A stretch of 64,000 nt of DNA from Arthrobacter sp. TPD3018 (GCA_003075315.1 QDFQ01000001.1:1345998-1409997); one strand, 5' to 3'. Numbered from the stretch's first letter, positions 1 to 14,056 are shown. A program made the numbers and translations. The notes: generated from the letters alone by a model not told the origin.

Positions 1-3291
<3,291 letters not shown>

Positions 3292-3295
<4 letters not shown>

Positions 3296-4560
3296 AGCGC
3301 CAAGCGGTCGATCATCGGTTGGGTGATCAGGCAGATGCCCTTGTCGGTCCGGCGGAAGCGGCGGCTGTCGAGTTCCGGATCCTCGCCGACGATGAGCCCG
3401 TCCGGGATGACGACCCCGCGATCAAGCACCACGCGCTTCAGGCGGGCGCCCCGGCCGATGTGACAATATGGCAGCACGACCGCTTCATCGAGCGCCGAGA
3501 AGCTGTGCGCGCGCACGCCGGTCGACAGCAGGCTACGATGGATCGACGAGCCTGACACGATGCAATTGCCTGACACCAAGCTCGATACCGCCGACCCGCG
3601 TCGGCCCTCTTCGTCATGGACGAACTTGGCGGGCGGCGTGATCTCCGAATAGGTCCAGATGGGCCATTCGTGATCATAGACGTCGAGCTGGGGAATAACA
3701 TCGGTGAGGTCGATATTCGCCTCCCAATAGGCGTCGACCGTTCCCACGTCGCGCCAATAGGCGGCGGGTTCTTCGCTCGTCCGGACGCAGCTTGCCGAGA
3801 AGCGATGCGCCTGCGCCTTGCCGTGCTGGACGAGGTAAGGGATGATGTCCTTGCCGAAATCGCGCGCCGAACCGGGCGTATCGGCATCGCGGCGCAGCTG
3901 TTCGATCAGGAACTTGGTGCGGAAAACGTAGATGCCGAGGCTGGCAAGCGCGATGTCGGGCTGGCCGGGGATCGACGGCGGATCGGCGGGCTTTTCGACG
4001 AAGTCGATGATCCGGTCGGTCTCATCGACGTGCATCACGCCAAACGCGACCGCCTCCAGCCGCGGCACCTCCATACACGCGACGGTGACGTCGGCGCCAC
4101 TGTCGCAATGCTGCTGGAGCATCACCTCGTAATCCATCTTGTAGATGTGATCGCCGGCCAGGATCACCATATACTCGACGTCATACGCCTCGATGATGTC
4201 GATGTTCTGATAAACCGCGTCGGCGGTGCCTTCATACCATTGGAACTCGCTGATACGCTGGCTGGCGGGCAGGATGTCGAAGCTCTCGTTGCGTTCGGGG
4301 CGCAGGAAGTTCCAGCCGCGCTGCAAGTGGCGGATCAGCGAATGCGCCTTATACTGTGTCGCGACGCCGATGCGACGGATACCCGAATTGATCGCGTTCG
4401 ACAGCGCGAAATCGATGATCCGGCTCTTGCCGCCGAAATAGACCGCAGGCTTGGCGCGCGTGTCGGTCAGTTCCATTAGCCGGCTGCCGCGTCCGCCCGC
4501 CAGCACATAGGCCATTGCATCGCGCGATAGCGGCTGTCCTCGTCTGTCTACCACCGGCAT
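3292..4560 (-). CDS. glgC: Glucose-1-phosphate adenylyltransferase
   Basis: The 422-residue enzyme makes ADP-glucose from ATP and glucose-1-phosphate, the committed step of bacterial glycogen synthesis. The N-terminal nucleotidyl-transfer motif [12 protein letters not shown] is at about residues 17-28, followed by GTADAVYQN and a left-handed beta-helix-like C-terminus. I placed the start at ATG 4560, where AGGAGG lies immediately before the ATG with no spacer. That is unusually close, so ATG 4515, or an upstream start inside the frame to 4635, cannot be excluded. It sits 43 bp after glgB and overlaps glgA by 4 bp. Confidence 0.93.
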
Positions 4561-4603
4561 CCTCCTATTCTTTGTAACGTCGACCGTCCTGCCCCTGGAT
4601 CGG

Positions 4604-6769
4604 TCAACCGTCGTATTGCAGCATGATCGTCGCAAGCGGCGGCAACGTCACCCACGCCGCGCCATCCTCCGCATCGACACCCCCCATATTGCCGAGGCCG
4701 GAGCCCCAATATGGGTGCGCGTCGGAATTGATGATCTCGCGCCAGCGCCCGTCGTGCGGCAGCGGCACGCGATAGGGTGCGCGCGCGACCGGCGTCAGGT
4801 TGGCGATCACCGCCACCGGCTTCTCGCCCGGCGCCTTGCGCAGCCAGGCGAAGACCGAATTGGCGGCATCGTCGCCGATCAGCCATTCGAAGCCCTCGCC
4901 CTCGCAGTCGCGCGCATGCAGCGCGGGTGTCTCGCGATACAGGCGGTTGAGGTCGCGGACGAGATTGCGAATCCCCTCATGCGACGACGAACAGCGTAAA
5001 TGCCAGTCGAGCGCACGATCTTCGCTCCACTCCTGCCGCTGCGCGAACTCCTGGCCCATGAACAGCAGCTTCTTGCCGGGATAGCCCCACATGAAGGCGT
5101 AATAGGCGCGCAGGTTCGCGAACTGCTGCCAGTCGTCGCCGGCCATCTTGGCGAGCAGCGACCCCTTGCCGTGAACGACCTCGTCATGGCTCAGCGGCAG
5201 CACGAAATTCTCGTCGAAGGCATAGACCAGGCCGAAGGTGATCTCGCCATGGTGGTGCCGCCGATGGATCGGCTCGCGGGCGAAATACTGGAGCGTGTCG
5301 TGCATCCAGCCCATGTTCCACTTGAAGCCGAAGCCTAGATTCGTGCGCGGCCCCTCGTCGAAGGCGGGGGTGGAGACGCCCGGCCAACTTGTGGACTCCT
5401 CGGCGACGGTGAACACGCCGTCACGCTTGCCGTACACTGCGCGGTTCATGTCGCGCAGGAAATGTACGGCCTCCCAATTCTCGCGGCCACCCTCGTCGTT
5501 CGGGATCCATTCGCCGGCCTTGCGGCTGTAGTCGCGGTACAGCATTGAGGCGACGGCATCCACACGCAACCCGTCGACGTGATAGCGCTCGGTCCAGAAC
5601 AAGGCGTTGTTGATCAGGAAGCTGCGCACCTCGCGCCGCCCGAAATTGTAGATCGCGGTATTCCAATCGGGGTGAAAGCCGAGACGCGGGTCTTCGTGTT
5701 CGTACAGCGCGGTGCCGTCGAACCTCGCGAGACCGTGGACGTCGACGGGGAAGTGCGCCGGCACCCAATCGAGCAGCACGCCGATACCCGCCCGGTGCGC
5801 ACCATCGACGAAACGCGCGAAGCCGTCCGGATCGCCGAAGCGCGCGGAGGGCGCATATAGTCCGGTGGTCTGGTAACCCCATGACGGATCATAGGGGTGT
5901 TCGCTGATCGGCATGAATTCGATGTGGGTGAAGCCCATATCGACGACGTACGGGATCAGCCGGTCGGCCAGTGCATCCCAGGAGAGATACCAACCATTTT
6001 CATCGCGATCCCAGCTGCCGGCATGCACTTCGTAGATGCTCATCGGCACGCGTCGCGGGTCGAGGCTCGACCAGCTGTCGCGATGCGCCGTATCACCCCA
6101 GACGTGCACGGGGGGCGCAGTGGTGATCGACGCGGTCTTCGGGCGTAATTCCGACTGGAAGGCGAAGGGGTCGGCCTTCAGCGGTTGCAGTATGCCGTCC
6201 GGCCCTATGATCGCGAACTTGTAGCTGCGGCCCGCACCGATATCCGGCACGAAAATCTCCCACACGCCGATGTCGGCGCGGCGGCGCATGACGTGGCGGG
6301 TGTCGTTCCAATCGTTGAAGTCGCCGACGACCGAGACGCGCTGCGCGTTGGGAGCCCAGACGGCGAAGTGCATGCCGCTCGCACCCTGATGCTCGATCAG
6401 ATGCGCGCCCATCTTGTCGTAGAGGCGGAAATGCGAACCCTCTGCGATCAGGTAATCATCGGTGGGGCCAAGCACGGGGCCGAAGCTGTACGGGTCCGTC
6501 ACCCACCATTCGGCGCCATAGCCCTGCGCCCTGTACTTCACCGGCTGCGGATCGCCGTCGATTGTGCCCTCGAACAGGCCGGCGTCATCGACACGCTGTA
6601 CATCGCCGAGCGACATGCCCGACAGGTCATACGCCTCTGCCGTTTCCGCGCCGGGGATCAATGTGCGCGCGAACGTGCCGTTCGGACCGGCGAAGACACC
6701 CAGCAGCGAAAAGGGATCGTCGTGGCGCCCGGCGAGCAGGGCAGCGATGGCGCCACGCGGCGGCTTCAC
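4604..6769 (-). CDS. glgB: 1,4-alpha-glucan branching enzyme
   Basis: The product is 721 residues, typical of bacterial GlgB (GH13_9). It cuts alpha-1,4 chains and re-attaches them as alpha-1,6 branches. It has an N-terminal CBM48 region ([18 protein letters not shown]) and the GH13 barrel. The nucleophile is in [12 protein letters not shown] near residue 400, the acid in VAEEST and the third carboxylate in LSHDEV. The start is GTG 6769 because it overlaps the glgP stop as GTGA; the frame runs further upstream but inside glgP and without homology. It is second in the glycogen operon. Confidence 0.95.
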   Translation of the reverse strand: MKPPRGAIAALLAGRHDDPFSLLGVFAGPNGTFARTLIPGAETAEAYDLSGMSLGDVQRVDDAGLFEGTIDGDPQPVKYRAQGYGAEWWVTDPYSFGPVLGPTDDYLIAEGSHFRLYDKMGAHLIEHQGASGMHFAVWAPNAQRVSVVGDFNDWNDTRHVMRRRADIGVWEIFVPDIGAGRSYKFAIIGPDGILQPLKADPFAFQSELRPKTASITTAPPVHVWGDTAHRDSWSSLDPRRVPMSIYEVHAGSWDRDENGWYLSWDALADRLIPYVVDMGFTHIEFMPISEHPYDPSWGYQTTGLYAPSARFGDPDGFARFVDGAHRAGIGVLLDWVPAHFPVDVHGLARFDGTALYEHEDPRLGFHPDWNTAIYNFGRREVRSFLINNALFWTERYHVDGLRVDAVASMLYRDYSRKAGEWIPNDEGGRENWEAVHFLRDMNRAVYGKRDGVFTVAEESTSWPGVSTPAFDEGPRTNLGFGFKWNMGWMHDTLQYFAREPIHRRHHHGEITFGLVYAFDENFVLPLSHDEVVHGKGSLLAKMAGDDWQQFANLRAYYAFMWGYPGKKLLFMGQEFAQRQEWSEDRALDWHLRCSSSHEGIRNLVRDLNRLYRETPALHARDCEGEGFEWLIGDDAANSVFAWLRKAPGEKPVAVIANLTPVARAPYRVPLPHDGRWREIINSDAHPYWGSGLGNMGGVDAEDGAAWVTLPPLATIMLQYDG

Positions 6770-9207
6770 ATCACGTTCCAGATGTCGCGCGCATATTCGC
6801 CGATCGTGCGGTCGGACGAGAACCAGCCCATGTTGGCGACATTGAGCACGGCCGACCGTCCCCATGCCGCGGGATCGCTCCAGCGCGCATCGACCATCCG
6901 TTGGGCGGCAGCATAGCCGTCGAAGTCGGCGGCCAGCATGAACCAGTCGTGATCGCGAATGCCGTCCATCAGTCCCCCGTAACGATTTGGATCGTCTGGA
7001 GAAAACACACCAGAGGCGATTGCGTTCACCGCCTGCGCCAATTCGCGCGACGCACTGATGGCGTCATTGCCGCGATAGCCGCTGGCACGCTTTTCGGCGA
7101 CCTCCTCCGCCGTGAGGCCGAAAATGAAGATATTGTTCGCGCCGACATGGTCGCGGATCTCGATATTCGCGCCGTCGAGCGTGCCGATCGTCAGCGCGCC
7201 GTTGAGCGCGAACTTCATGTTGCCGGTGCCGGATGCCTCCATGCCGGCGGTCGAAATCTGTTCGGACAGGTCGGCCGCCGGGATGATGCGCTCGGCAAGG
7301 CTGACGTTGTAATTGGGGACGAACGCGACCTTTAGCAGATCGCCGACTGCGGGATCGGCGTTGATCCGCTTGGCAACGTCGTTCGCCAGTTTGATGATGA
7401 GTTTGGCGTTGTGATAGCTCGACGCGGCCTTGCCGGCGAACAGCTTGACGCGCGGCGTCCAGTCGCGCTCCGGGTGACTGCGAATCTGATCGTACAGCGC
7501 GACCGTCTCGACGATGCCGAGCAGCTGGCGTTTATACTCGTGGATGCGCTTGATCTGCACGTCGAAGATCGCATCGGGATCGAGCTTCAACTCCATCGTG
7601 TCATGTAGGTACTGACTGAGCGCTACCTTGTTCGCGCGCTTCACGGCGGCAAAGCGTTCGCGGAAGCCTGTATCGTCGGCGAATGGGGCCAGCGCGGTCA
7701 GCGCTTGCGCATCGTCGCGGAAGTCGCCGCCGATCGCACTTTCGATCAGATCGGTCAGCCCGGGATTGCACTGCTGCAGCCAGCGGCGCGGGGTGATGCC
7801 GTTGGTCTTGTTGTTGATCCGATCGGGATAGAGACGGTGGAGGTCGGCGAAGACCGTCTTCTTCATCAGATCGGTGTGTAGCGCTGCAACGCCATTGACG
7901 CTGTGGCTGCCTGCAAAGGCAAGGTTCGCCATACGGACGCGGCGTTCGCCGCCCTCATCGATCAGGCTGATCGCGGCGATCGCGTAATCGTCGGCACCGC
8001 TTTCGCGTGCCTCGCGCAGCAGCTTGGCATTGATCGCATAGACCAATTGCATGTGCCGCGGCAGCAGCCGTTCGAACAGCGGCAGCGGCCAGCTTTCCAG
8101 CGCCTCGGGCAGCAACGTGTGGTTCGTGTAGCCGAAGGTCTTGCGGGTGATCTCCCAAGCCTCGTCGAAGGTCAGGCCGTGGAAATCCTTCAGCAGCCGC
8201 ATCAGTTCGGCGACCGAGACCGCGGGGTGCGTGTCGTTGAGCTGGATTGCCGCCTTGTCCGGCAGCGTGCGGATGTCGCCGAAATATTGGACGTGGCGCC
8301 GGACGATGTCCTGGATCGACGCGGACGAGAAGAAATATTCCTGCCGAAGCCGCAGTTCCTGACCCGCCGGCGTGCTGTCGTTGGGGTAGAGGACGCGGGT
8401 CAGCGTTTCCGCGCGAAGCTGCCCGGCCAGCGCGCCTTCGAAATCGCCGGCGTTGAACTGGTCGAGCTTGATCGGGTCGAACGCACGGGCGTTCCATAGC
8501 CGCAGCGTGTTGACGCGCTTGCCGCGCCAGCCGACCATCGGCGTGTCGAAGGCGACCGCCTCCACCGCTTCGGCGGGCGACCAGTGGCTGCGGCCGTCGG
8601 CCAGCGCCGTCACCTCGCCGCCGAAGCCGACGAAATAGGCGCTTTCCCGCCGCTCGAATTCCCACGGGTTGCCGTGCGCGAGCCAGGTTTCGGGCAGCTC
8701 GACCTGCCAGCCGTCGTCCAGCCGCTGGCGGAACATGCCGTTCACGTAGCGGATGCCATAGCCATAGGCCGGCAGTTCGAGGCTCGCGAGGCTTTCCATG
8801 AAACACGCGGCCAGCCGCCCGAGGCCGCCGTTACCGAGTGCCGCGTCCGGCTCGATCTCTTCGATCACCGCAAGGTCGACGCCCAGCGAGGCCAGCGCCT
8901 GCGCGACCTCATCATTGTGACGCAGGTTGGACAGCGCATCGCGCAGCAGCCGACCGATTAGGAATTCCAGGCTGAGATAATAGACCCGCTTCGCACCCGC
9001 TGCATGCGCTTCCTTGGTGGAGCGCATCCAGCGTTCGATGATCTCGTTACGCAGCGTGAAGATCGTCGCCGCGAGCCAATCGTGCGGGCGGGCAGCCTGC
9101 CTGTCTTTGCCAATGCGATGGACGAGGGTGTCGACGATCTCGTTGGCGAGGTCGGGGGCGAGCGCATGGGTCTGCGCAGGGGTCGGTGCGGCAGCTGGTT
9201 CGGTCAC
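6766..9207 (-). CDS. glgP: Glycogen phosphorylase
   Basis: The 813-residue cytoplasmic enzyme releases glucose-1-phosphate from glycogen using pyridoxal phosphate. The PLP-lysine segment EASGTGNMKFALNGA lies near residue 660 and the family stretch VQIKRIHEYKRQLL is present. The start is GTG 9207. It is the first gene of the run glgP-glgB-glgC-glgA-pgm-glgX. The 87-bp gap before it (9208-9294) separates it from mntH on the same strand and may hold the operon promoter, although I could not identify convincing -35/-10 boxes. Having breakdown and synthesis genes in one operon suggests joint control at transcript level. Confidence 0.96.
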   Translation of the reverse strand: MTEPAAAPTPAQTHALAPDLANEIVDTLVHRIGKDRQAARPHDWLAATIFTLRNEIIERWMRSTKEAHAAGAKRVYYLSLEFLIGRLLRDALSNLRHNDEVAQALASLGVDLAVIEEIEPDAALGNGGLGRLAACFMESLASLELPAYGYGIRYVNGMFRQRLDDGWQVELPETWLAHGNPWEFERRESAYFVGFGGEVTALADGRSHWSPAEAVEAVAFDTPMVGWRGKRVNTLRLWNARAFDPIKLDQFNAGDFEGALAGQLRAETLTRVLYPNDSTPAGQELRLRQEYFFSSASIQDIVRRHVQYFGDIRTLPDKAAIQLNDTHPAVSVAELMRLLKDFHGLTFDEAWEITRKTFGYTNHTLLPEALESWPLPLFERLLPRHMQLVYAINAKLLREARESGADDYAIAAISLIDEGGERRVRMANLAFAGSHSVNGVAALHTDLMKKTVFADLHRLYPDRINNKTNGITPRRWLQQCNPGLTDLIESAIGGDFRDDAQALTALAPFADDTGFRERFAAVKRANKVALSQYLHDTMELKLDPDAIFDVQIKRIHEYKRQLLGIVETVALYDQIRSHPERDWTPRVKLFAGKAASSYHNAKLIIKLANDVAKRINADPAVGDLLKVAFVPNYNVSLAERIIPAADLSEQISTAGMEASGTGNMKFALNGALTIGTLDGANIEIRDHVGANNIFIFGLTAEEVAEKRASGYRGNDAISASRELAQAVNAIASGVFSPDDPNRYGGLMDGIRDHDWFMLAADFDGYAAAQRMVDARWSDPAAWGRSAVLNVANMGWFSSDRTIGEYARDIWNVM

Positions 9208-9294
9208 GATCGATCCGGGGAAGAAGAGGGATACGCTGCCGTAACTAAACGATAGGCGCCGACGAAAGTCACCCTTTAAATGGCCGAAGTGGCA

Positions 9295-10602
9295 TCACAG
9301 CATGCCAACCAGCAGCGTCAGGTTGAGCCCGATGATGATCGCGGCGATGAACCAGGCGAGCAGGCGCAACCAACGCGGGCTGACGAAGCGGCCCATGACG
9401 CGCGACTGGCCGGTAAACATGACCAGCGGAACGACGGCGAAGGGCAGTTGCAAGCTGAGGATCACCTGGCTCAGCACCAGCAGCCGGGTCGCGCCCCCGT
9501 CGCCGCTCGCGCCGACGACGATCACCGCCGGCACGATCGCGAGTAGCCGCGTGACGAGGCGGCGTAGCCAAACGGGCAGGCGGAGTTGGAGGAAGCCCTC
9601 CATCACGATCTGCCCGGCGAGCGTGCCGGTGACGGTGGAATTCTGGCCCGACGCCAGCAGCGCGATGCCGAATACGACGCTCGCCGCACCGACGCCCATC
9701 ATAGGGGCGAGCAGGCGATAGGCCTCATCGATCTCGGCGACTTCGGTGCGGCCCGCCGTGTGGAAGACCGCCGCCGCGGTCACGAGGATGGCAGCGTTGA
9801 TGAAGAAGGCGAGACCCAGCGCGATCGTGCCGTCGATGGTCGCCATTCGCGCCGCCTCGGCCTTGCCGGCGTCGGTGGGCTCGAAGGCGCGCGTCTGCAC
9901 GATCGAGGAATGGAGGTAGAGGTTGTGCGGCATCACCGTCGCGCCGAGGATGCCGATCGCGAGGTACAATTTGGTGGGATCGGTGACGATCCCGGGGCTG
10001 GGGATGAGCCCCGCAAGCATCGCGCCGACGTCCGGCTTTGCGTGGAACAGCTCAAACGCGAAGCAGCCCGCGATGATGACGAGCAGCGCGATGATAAACG
10101 CTTCGATCTTGCGGAAGCCATAGCGTTGCAGCGCAAGGATCAGGAACACGTCGAGGGCAGTCAGGATTACGCCCCAGACCAACGGGATACCGAACAGCAG
10201 CTTTAGCGCGATTGCCGTGCCCAGCACTTCGGCAAGGTCGCAGGCGATGATCGCGACCTCCGCCAAGGCCCAGAGCGCGAACGACACCGGCCGGCTGTAA
10301 TAGGCCCGGCATGCCTGCGCGAGGTCGAGGCCGGAGGCGACGCCAAGTCGTGCCGACAGCGCCTGCAACACGATCGCCATCAGGTTCGAGAGCAGAATGA
10401 CCGACAGCAGGGTATAACCGAAGGCCGACCCGCCCGCGATGTCGGTCGCCCAATTGCCGGGGTCCATATAGCCGACGGCGACGAGGAAGCCCGGCCCCAT
10501 GAACGCCGCCAGCCGCCGCCAGCCCGATCCACCGGTGGGCACCGAGACGCTGCGATGGCTGCCGATCAGCGACGGCGCGGGCGAGGTGGCGGGGGGCGTC
10601 AT
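9295..10602 (-). CDS. mntH: Nramp-family divalent metal (Mn2+/Fe2+) transporter
   Basis: The 435-residue inner-membrane protein has about 11 hydrophobic segments. The Nramp metal-site signatures are present: [13 protein letters not shown] in the first membrane helix and [10 protein letters not shown] in the sixth. This predicts proton-coupled uptake of Mn2+, possibly Fe2+. The ATG at 10602 is preceded by a GCGGGG purine-rich stretch. The gene stands alone between the unknown gene at 10691 and glgP on the same strand. I did not recognise a Mur, Fur or MntR box in the 88 bp upstream. Confidence 0.93.
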   Translation of the reverse strand: MTPPATSPAPSLIGSHRSVSVPTGGSGWRRLAAFMGPGFLVAVGYMDPGNWATDIAGGSAFGYTLLSVILLSNLMAIVLQALSARLGVASGLDLAQACRAYYSRPVSFALWALAEVAIIACDLAEVLGTAIALKLLFGIPLVWGVILTALDVFLILALQRYGFRKIEAFIIALLVIIAGCFAFELFHAKPDVGAMLAGLIPSPGIVTDPTKLYLAIGILGATVMPHNLYLHSSIVQTRAFEPTDAGKAEAARMATIDGTIALGLAFFINAAILVTAAAVFHTAGRTEVAEIDEAYRLLAPMMGVGAASVVFGIALLASGQNSTVTGTLAGQIVMEGFLQLRLPVWLRRLVTRLLAIVPAVIVVGASGDGGATRLLVLSQVILSLQLPFAVVPLVMFTGQSRVMGRFVSPRWLRLLAWFIAAIIIGLNLTLLVGML

Positions 10603-10690
10603 CCCCGCGGTCTGTGCGGCAAGCGCGTCACGACCGCAAGTGTCGCACGCGATGCGAAAAAATTCGTCGCTCGCCCGCTCGGCGATCGGG

Positions 10691-11722
10691 TCAGACGGCT
10701 TTGATCGTCAGGTAGACCAAGGTCTGGGTCAGCAGCATATAGGCGATCTCACCGAACGACATCGGGCCGGCGACCTCCCCGGTGCGCTTCCCCGCAAGGC
10801 CCGCATAATTGTAATTGAGGATGCAGTTGCAGGCGAAGGCCAGCGTGTCCTGCCCTTCGCCGAGTTGCTGCGCGAACAGCGTCTCATAATCCCCGATCGG
10901 CTTGGCGAAGCGATAGGTGATATGGGGGAATACGGGCGCGAAGAAGGTGACGTGCCCGGTGTCTGGCGCGATGCTGGCCGTCGCTACGTTGATCATCGCG
11001 CCATTATAGTCGGCGACGAGCGGCAGCCGGGTGTCGATGCCATGGTCCGCGATATGATCGACCAGCCGCTTGCGAACGCCATCGACGTAAACGTGTTCGA
11101 CGGTGAAACCGGTATCGCCGCCCTCGTCATCGCCGAAGGTCAGCGCGGGGCCGTCACCGGGTTCGAACAGGTTGACGATATCGACGTCGGCATAATGGCT
11201 GCCGGGCAGCGCGACGTGCATGACCACGGCGTCCGTGCCGGACATCTGCCCGGTGGCGCCGTCGAACACCTTGGGACTGTCGGTGTCGAGACGATCGAGC
11301 GCGGCTCCCGTGACCCACCCCACAAGCGGGCGGCGGAACACCCCGGGCCATTCGCCGCTGCGCAGCGCGAACGCCTGATGCGCCGGGCTCTGCGACGGCA
11401 GCAGGATGACGGTGAAGCCGTTGTCGGGGCCGTCGTCCGCCAGCGTCGACAGCGCGTCGGCCGGCAGCATGTGTTGCGCATGAACGTCCGCCATGCCGGG
11501 CAGGCGTTGCACGAAGATGCGCTCACGATCGAAAGTGCCGCCATCTTCATGCGTCATGAAATAGGGGATGGTGCCGCCGATCCACCGGCCGTGGGGCAGC
11601 GCGGCGAGCAGGTGCTCCTCGCCGGCCAGCAGCAGTGCATCGCCGGCAGCGATCATCGCGCCAACCTCGTCGACGCTGTGCAGCGAGCGGGGGGCGACTG
11701 ACTGATGCAGGCTATCGGTCAT
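10691..11722 (-). CDS. Conserved-looking protein of unknown function
   Basis: The 343-residue protein has no signal peptide or membrane helix. It begins with a helical segment ([19 protein letters not shown]) followed by [12 protein letters not shown] at about residues 46-56. The C-terminal part holds [20 protein letters not shown], with two closely spaced cysteines and several aromatics. The sequence is well ordered and not low-complexity, so it looks like a real folded protein, but I cannot name its function. The ATG at 11722 overlaps the stop of the upstream small gene as ATGA, so the two are probably co-translated. mntH follows 88 bp downstream on the same strand. Confidence 0.75.
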   Translation of the reverse strand: MTDSLHQSVAPRSLHSVDEVGAMIAAGDALLLAGEEHLLAALPHGRWIGGTIPYFMTHEDGGTFDRERIFVQRLPGMADVHAQHMLPADALSTLADDGPDNGFTVILLPSQSPAHQAFALRSGEWPGVFRRPLVGWVTGAALDRLDTDSPKVFDGATGQMSGTDAVVMHVALPGSHYADVDIVNLFEPGDGPALTFGDDEGGDTGFTVEHVYVDGVRKRLVDHIADHGIDTRLPLVADYNGAMINVATASIAPDTGHVTFFAPVFPHITYRFAKPIGDYETLFAQQLGEGQDTLAFACNCILNYNYAGLAGKRTGEVAGPMSFGEIAYMLLTQTLVYLTIKAV

Positions 11723-11964
11723 CGCGCGCTCGCCTCTGCGATGGTGTCGTAATCGGGGCCGGCGAACCGGGCATTGTCGCGGAAAAAATTGCGCAATTCG
11801 TCGATGATCGTCGCCTTTTCGGCGGACCCGTCCTGATACGCGTGGGTCAAGCGGATCATCAGGATCCGCAGCGCGAGACAGCGGTAGCTCGGCTTGATCT
11901 CCCCAGACAGCAAACGGTGCCAAAGGGGATCGGTCGCCGACGCGATGTCGACTGCTGTTGTCAT
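11719..11964 (-). CDS. Small protein of unknown function, partner of the 343-residue gene
   Basis: The 81-residue, mostly alpha-helical soluble protein contains the central stretch EIKPSYRCLALRILMIRLTH. I do not recognise the family. I chose ATG 11964; a TTG start six codons earlier is possible. Its stop overlaps the next start as ATGA, and the two genes form a unit on the minus strand. A TATAGG hexamer about 40 bp upstream (minus strand) could be part of a promoter, but no clear -35 goes with it. Confidence 0.6.
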   Translation of the reverse strand: MTTAVDIASATDPLWHRLLSGEIKPSYRCLALRILMIRLTHAYQDGSAEKATIIDELRNFFRDNARFAGPDYDTIAEASAR

Positions 11965-12061
11965 CAGACTGCTCTCACGCAACGTGCCTCTTGCCCGGCG
12001 GCCCTATACTGATGTGGGTTAATATTGTGTAGTCGGCCGATCGTGTCCGGCAGGCGCGCCC

Positions 12062-12697
12062 TTACACCGGCGCGGCGTCGACGTCCGGTCCGGCGCCATA
12101 ATGGTGCCAGGTGAAGATCGCGAGCGCCCCGCGATGCGGCCGCCAAGCCTCCGCAAGCGCGCGGACCTGTTTTTCGGAGGGGCGGGCGTCATGACCCAGC
12201 AGGCGCCCGACCTCGACCTGCACGGCCAGATCGCCGGCGGGCCAGATGTCGGGGCGTCCCTCCGCAAATAGCAAATAGATTTCGGCCGACCAGCGCCCGA
12301 TCCCCTTTACGCGGACGAGTTGCGCGATCGCCTCCTCGTCATCGTCGGGCAGCGCGTCGAGGTTCAGCCGACCGCTCGTTACCTCTTCCGCCAGGCTGCG
12401 GGCATAGCCGGCCTTCTGGCGCGACAGGCCGGCGGCGCGCAGCGTCTCGTCGCTGGCGGCGAGGATCGTATGCGGATCGCCCGGATCGCCGACCAACGAT
12501 TCCAGCTTCCGATACACGGCGTTGGCCGACGCAACGCTGACCTGCTGGCCGAGGATCGTGCGCAGGAGCGTGATATAGCCGCGCGCCCGCAGGCGCGGTG
12601 GTGGATAACCGACGCGGGCGAGCCCTGCGGCAAAGGCGGGTTCGGCGGCGGCAAGGGCGTCCATGCTCGCGCGGATTTGCTCGGCGCTCAGGCCCAT
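12062..12697 (-). CDS. HhH-GPD DNA-3-methyladenine glycosylase (AlkA-like)
   Basis: The 211-residue protein resembles DNA-3-methyladenine glycosylase II enzymes, which excise alkylated bases in base-excision repair. The helix-hairpin-helix VKGIGRWSAEIYLLF is at about residues 130-144 and the catalytic aspartate in WPAGDLAVQ is near residue 156. The conserved LLRTILGQQVSVASA segment is near residues 44-58. It lacks the AlkA N-terminal extension, so it is the short form. AGGA lies six bases before the ATG. It is divergent from the ferredoxin gene with 57 bp between them. Confidence 0.88.
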   Translation of the reverse strand: MGLSAEQIRASMDALAAAEPAFAAGLARVGYPPPRLRARGYITLLRTILGQQVSVASANAVYRKLESLVGDPGDPHTILAASDETLRAAGLSRQKAGYARSLAEEVTSGRLNLDALPDDDEEAIAQLVRVKGIGRWSAEIYLLFAEGRPDIWPAGDLAVQVEVGRLLGHDARPSEKQVRALAEAWRPHRGALAIFTWHHYGAGPDVDAAPV

Positions 12698-12754
12698 GCT
12701 TGATCCTGGGGCGGTGGCGAGGCATGGCCCGCGGCAACTCTAGGGGAGATTATC

Positions 12755-13072
12755 ATGCCCAAGCTTATCGTCGTCACGCGCGAGGGGGAAGAACGCGAAA
12801 TCAACGGCGAGGCCGGTTTGTCGGTGATGGAAGTCATCCGCGACGCCGGCATCGACGAATTGCTGGCGCTGTGCGGGGGCTGCTGCAGCTGCGCGACCTG
12901 CCACGTGCATGTCGATCCCGCCTTTGCCGAGCGGCTGCCTGCGATGAGCCCGGATGAGGACGACCTTCTCGATTCGAGCGACGAGTGCAACGCGACCTCG
13001 CGCCTGTCGTGCCAGCTGCCGTTCACCGATGCGCTCGACGGCCTGAAGGTGACGATCGCCGGCGAGGACTGA
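12755..13072 (+). CDS. [2Fe-2S] ferredoxin, adrenodoxin type
   Basis: The 105-residue electron-transfer protein has the adrenodoxin-type ligand pattern: Cys40, Cys46 and Cys49 (C-x5-C-x2-C) plus Cys86. It resembles ferredoxins that reduce P450s, ring-hydroxylating oxygenases or Fe-S assembly partners. No reductase or oxygenase lies nearby, so the partner is unknown. The RBS AGGGGAG sits nine bases before the ATG. It converges on rlmB with a hairpin between the two. Extra cysteines 43, 44 and 78 are not expected ligands. Confidence 0.92.
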   Translation: MPKLIVVTREGEEREINGEAGLSVMEVIRDAGIDELLALCGGCCSCATCHVHVDPAFAERLPAMSPDEDDLLDSSDECNATSRLSCQLPFTDALDGLKVTIAGED

Positions 13073-13092
13073 GGGGCGCTGCATCTCAAAGT

Positions 13093-13120
13093 CGTCATTC
13101 CCGCGCAGGCGGGGATGACG
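13093..13120. terminator. Short palindromic hairpin between convergent genes
   Basis: The 12-bp arms starting CGTCATTCCC and ending GGGATGACG pair around a GCAG loop, with one G-T wobble. It lies between the convergent ferredoxin and rlmB stops, so it may end transcription from both sides, although there is no T-run. The element at 36403-36430 has the same plan, so this may be a dispersed palindromic repeat. Confidence 0.5.
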
Positions 13121-13134
13121 GCATTCAAATGGCC

Positions 13135-13878
13135 TTAGCGTGCCGCTACCGCATACAGCGCAATCGCCGCGGCATTCGAGACGTTCAGGCTCTCCACCTT
13201 GTCGCTGATCGGCAGCTTGGCGAGTTCGTCGCAATGCGCCTCGGTATTCTGGCGCATGCCTTCGCCTTCCGCGCCGAGCACGATGCAGATGCGCTGCGTG
13301 CCCATCGCCTCGGCCAGCGTCTGATCGGCGTGGCCGGTCAGGCCGATGCGCCAGAAGCCGGCTTCGGCGATCTCTTCCAGCGCACGCGCCAGGTTGACGA
13401 CGCGGCACCACGGCACCGTCTCCAGCGCACCCGATGCCGAACGGGCGACCGTGCCGCTTTCGGGCGGCGCGTGCCGGTCCTGCGTCACGATACCCAGCGC
13501 GTCGAACGCCGCTGCCGAGCGCAGGATCGCGCCGACGTTGTGCGGGTCGGTCACCTGGTCTAGCACGATCAGCGGGCGATTGTCGTCCTTGCCCTCCATC
13601 AGCAGGTCGGCCAGCCACATCTCTTCAAGTGGCTCTACTTCGGCGACGAGGCCTTGGTGCGGCGCGTCCGATGGCACCAGCCGGCCGAGGTCCGCGGCGT
13701 CGGCATAGACGACCGGCATCGCGGGCGGCAGATCCAGCGACGACAATGCCTCGCGGGTGCCCCAGATCTTGCGCACGGTGCGGTTGGGGTTGGCGAGCGC
13801 CGCCGTCACCGGGTGACGGCCCCAGAATTTGGGGCGATTGGCGGTGCCCGTCGACGGGCGATGGCCGCGGCGCGCCAT
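13135..13878 (-). CDS. rlmB: 23S rRNA 2'-O-methyltransferase, TrmH/SpoU family (RlmB-like)
   Basis: The 247-residue protein has an N-terminal substrate-binding domain (KFWGRHPVTAALANP) and a C-terminal SpoU knotted methyltransferase domain. The three family motifs are visible: DQVTDPHNVGAILRSAAAF, VLGAEGEGM and ISDKVESLNVSNAAAIALY. By family it methylates a guanosine ribose in 23S rRNA (G2251 in E. coli). I chose ATG 13878; an ATG six codons earlier is less likely. It is divergent from tRNA-Tyr. The exact target cannot be proved from sequence alone. Confidence 0.85.
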   Translation of the reverse strand: MARRGHRPSTGTANRPKFWGRHPVTAALANPNRTVRKIWGTREALSSLDLPPAMPVVYADAADLGRLVPSDAPHQGLVAEVEPLEEMWLADLLMEGKDDNRPLIVLDQVTDPHNVGAILRSAAAFDALGIVTQDRHAPPESGTVARSASGALETVPWCRVVNLARALEEIAEAGFWRIGLTGHADQTLAEAMGTQRICIVLGAEGEGMRQNTEAHCDELAKLPISDKVESLNVSNAAAIALYAVAAR

Positions 13879-13998
13879 CAGCGCATACCGCCGCAAACGG
13901 AGGGGAAGGGGGCGTAAGTCATCGCCGGCCTGCTAGGCCGCGATGGCGGAGCACGCAAGCTGGTGCAGCTTATGCACAGTTTTGTGGGCAAAGCGGCG

Positions 13999-14027
13999 TT
14001 GACAGGCGCGTCGCCCCACGCCAATAG
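13999..14027 (+). promoter_or_regulatory. Probable sigma-70-type promoter for tRNA-Tyr
   Basis: A perfect TTGACA (13999-14004) is followed after 17 bases by CAATAG (14022-14027), a weak -10. Initiation would fall about 20 bases before the mature tRNA 5' end. Confidence 0.5.
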
Positions 14028-14056
14028 GCCGCCTCGCTTCGGCGAAGCTCCCATCT

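Noticed and set aside
10603..10690. Metal-responsive operator upstream of mntH
   Set aside because: Only a weak TGCGG/CCGCA pairing is visible. It does not resemble a known Mur, Fur or MntR site well enough to call.
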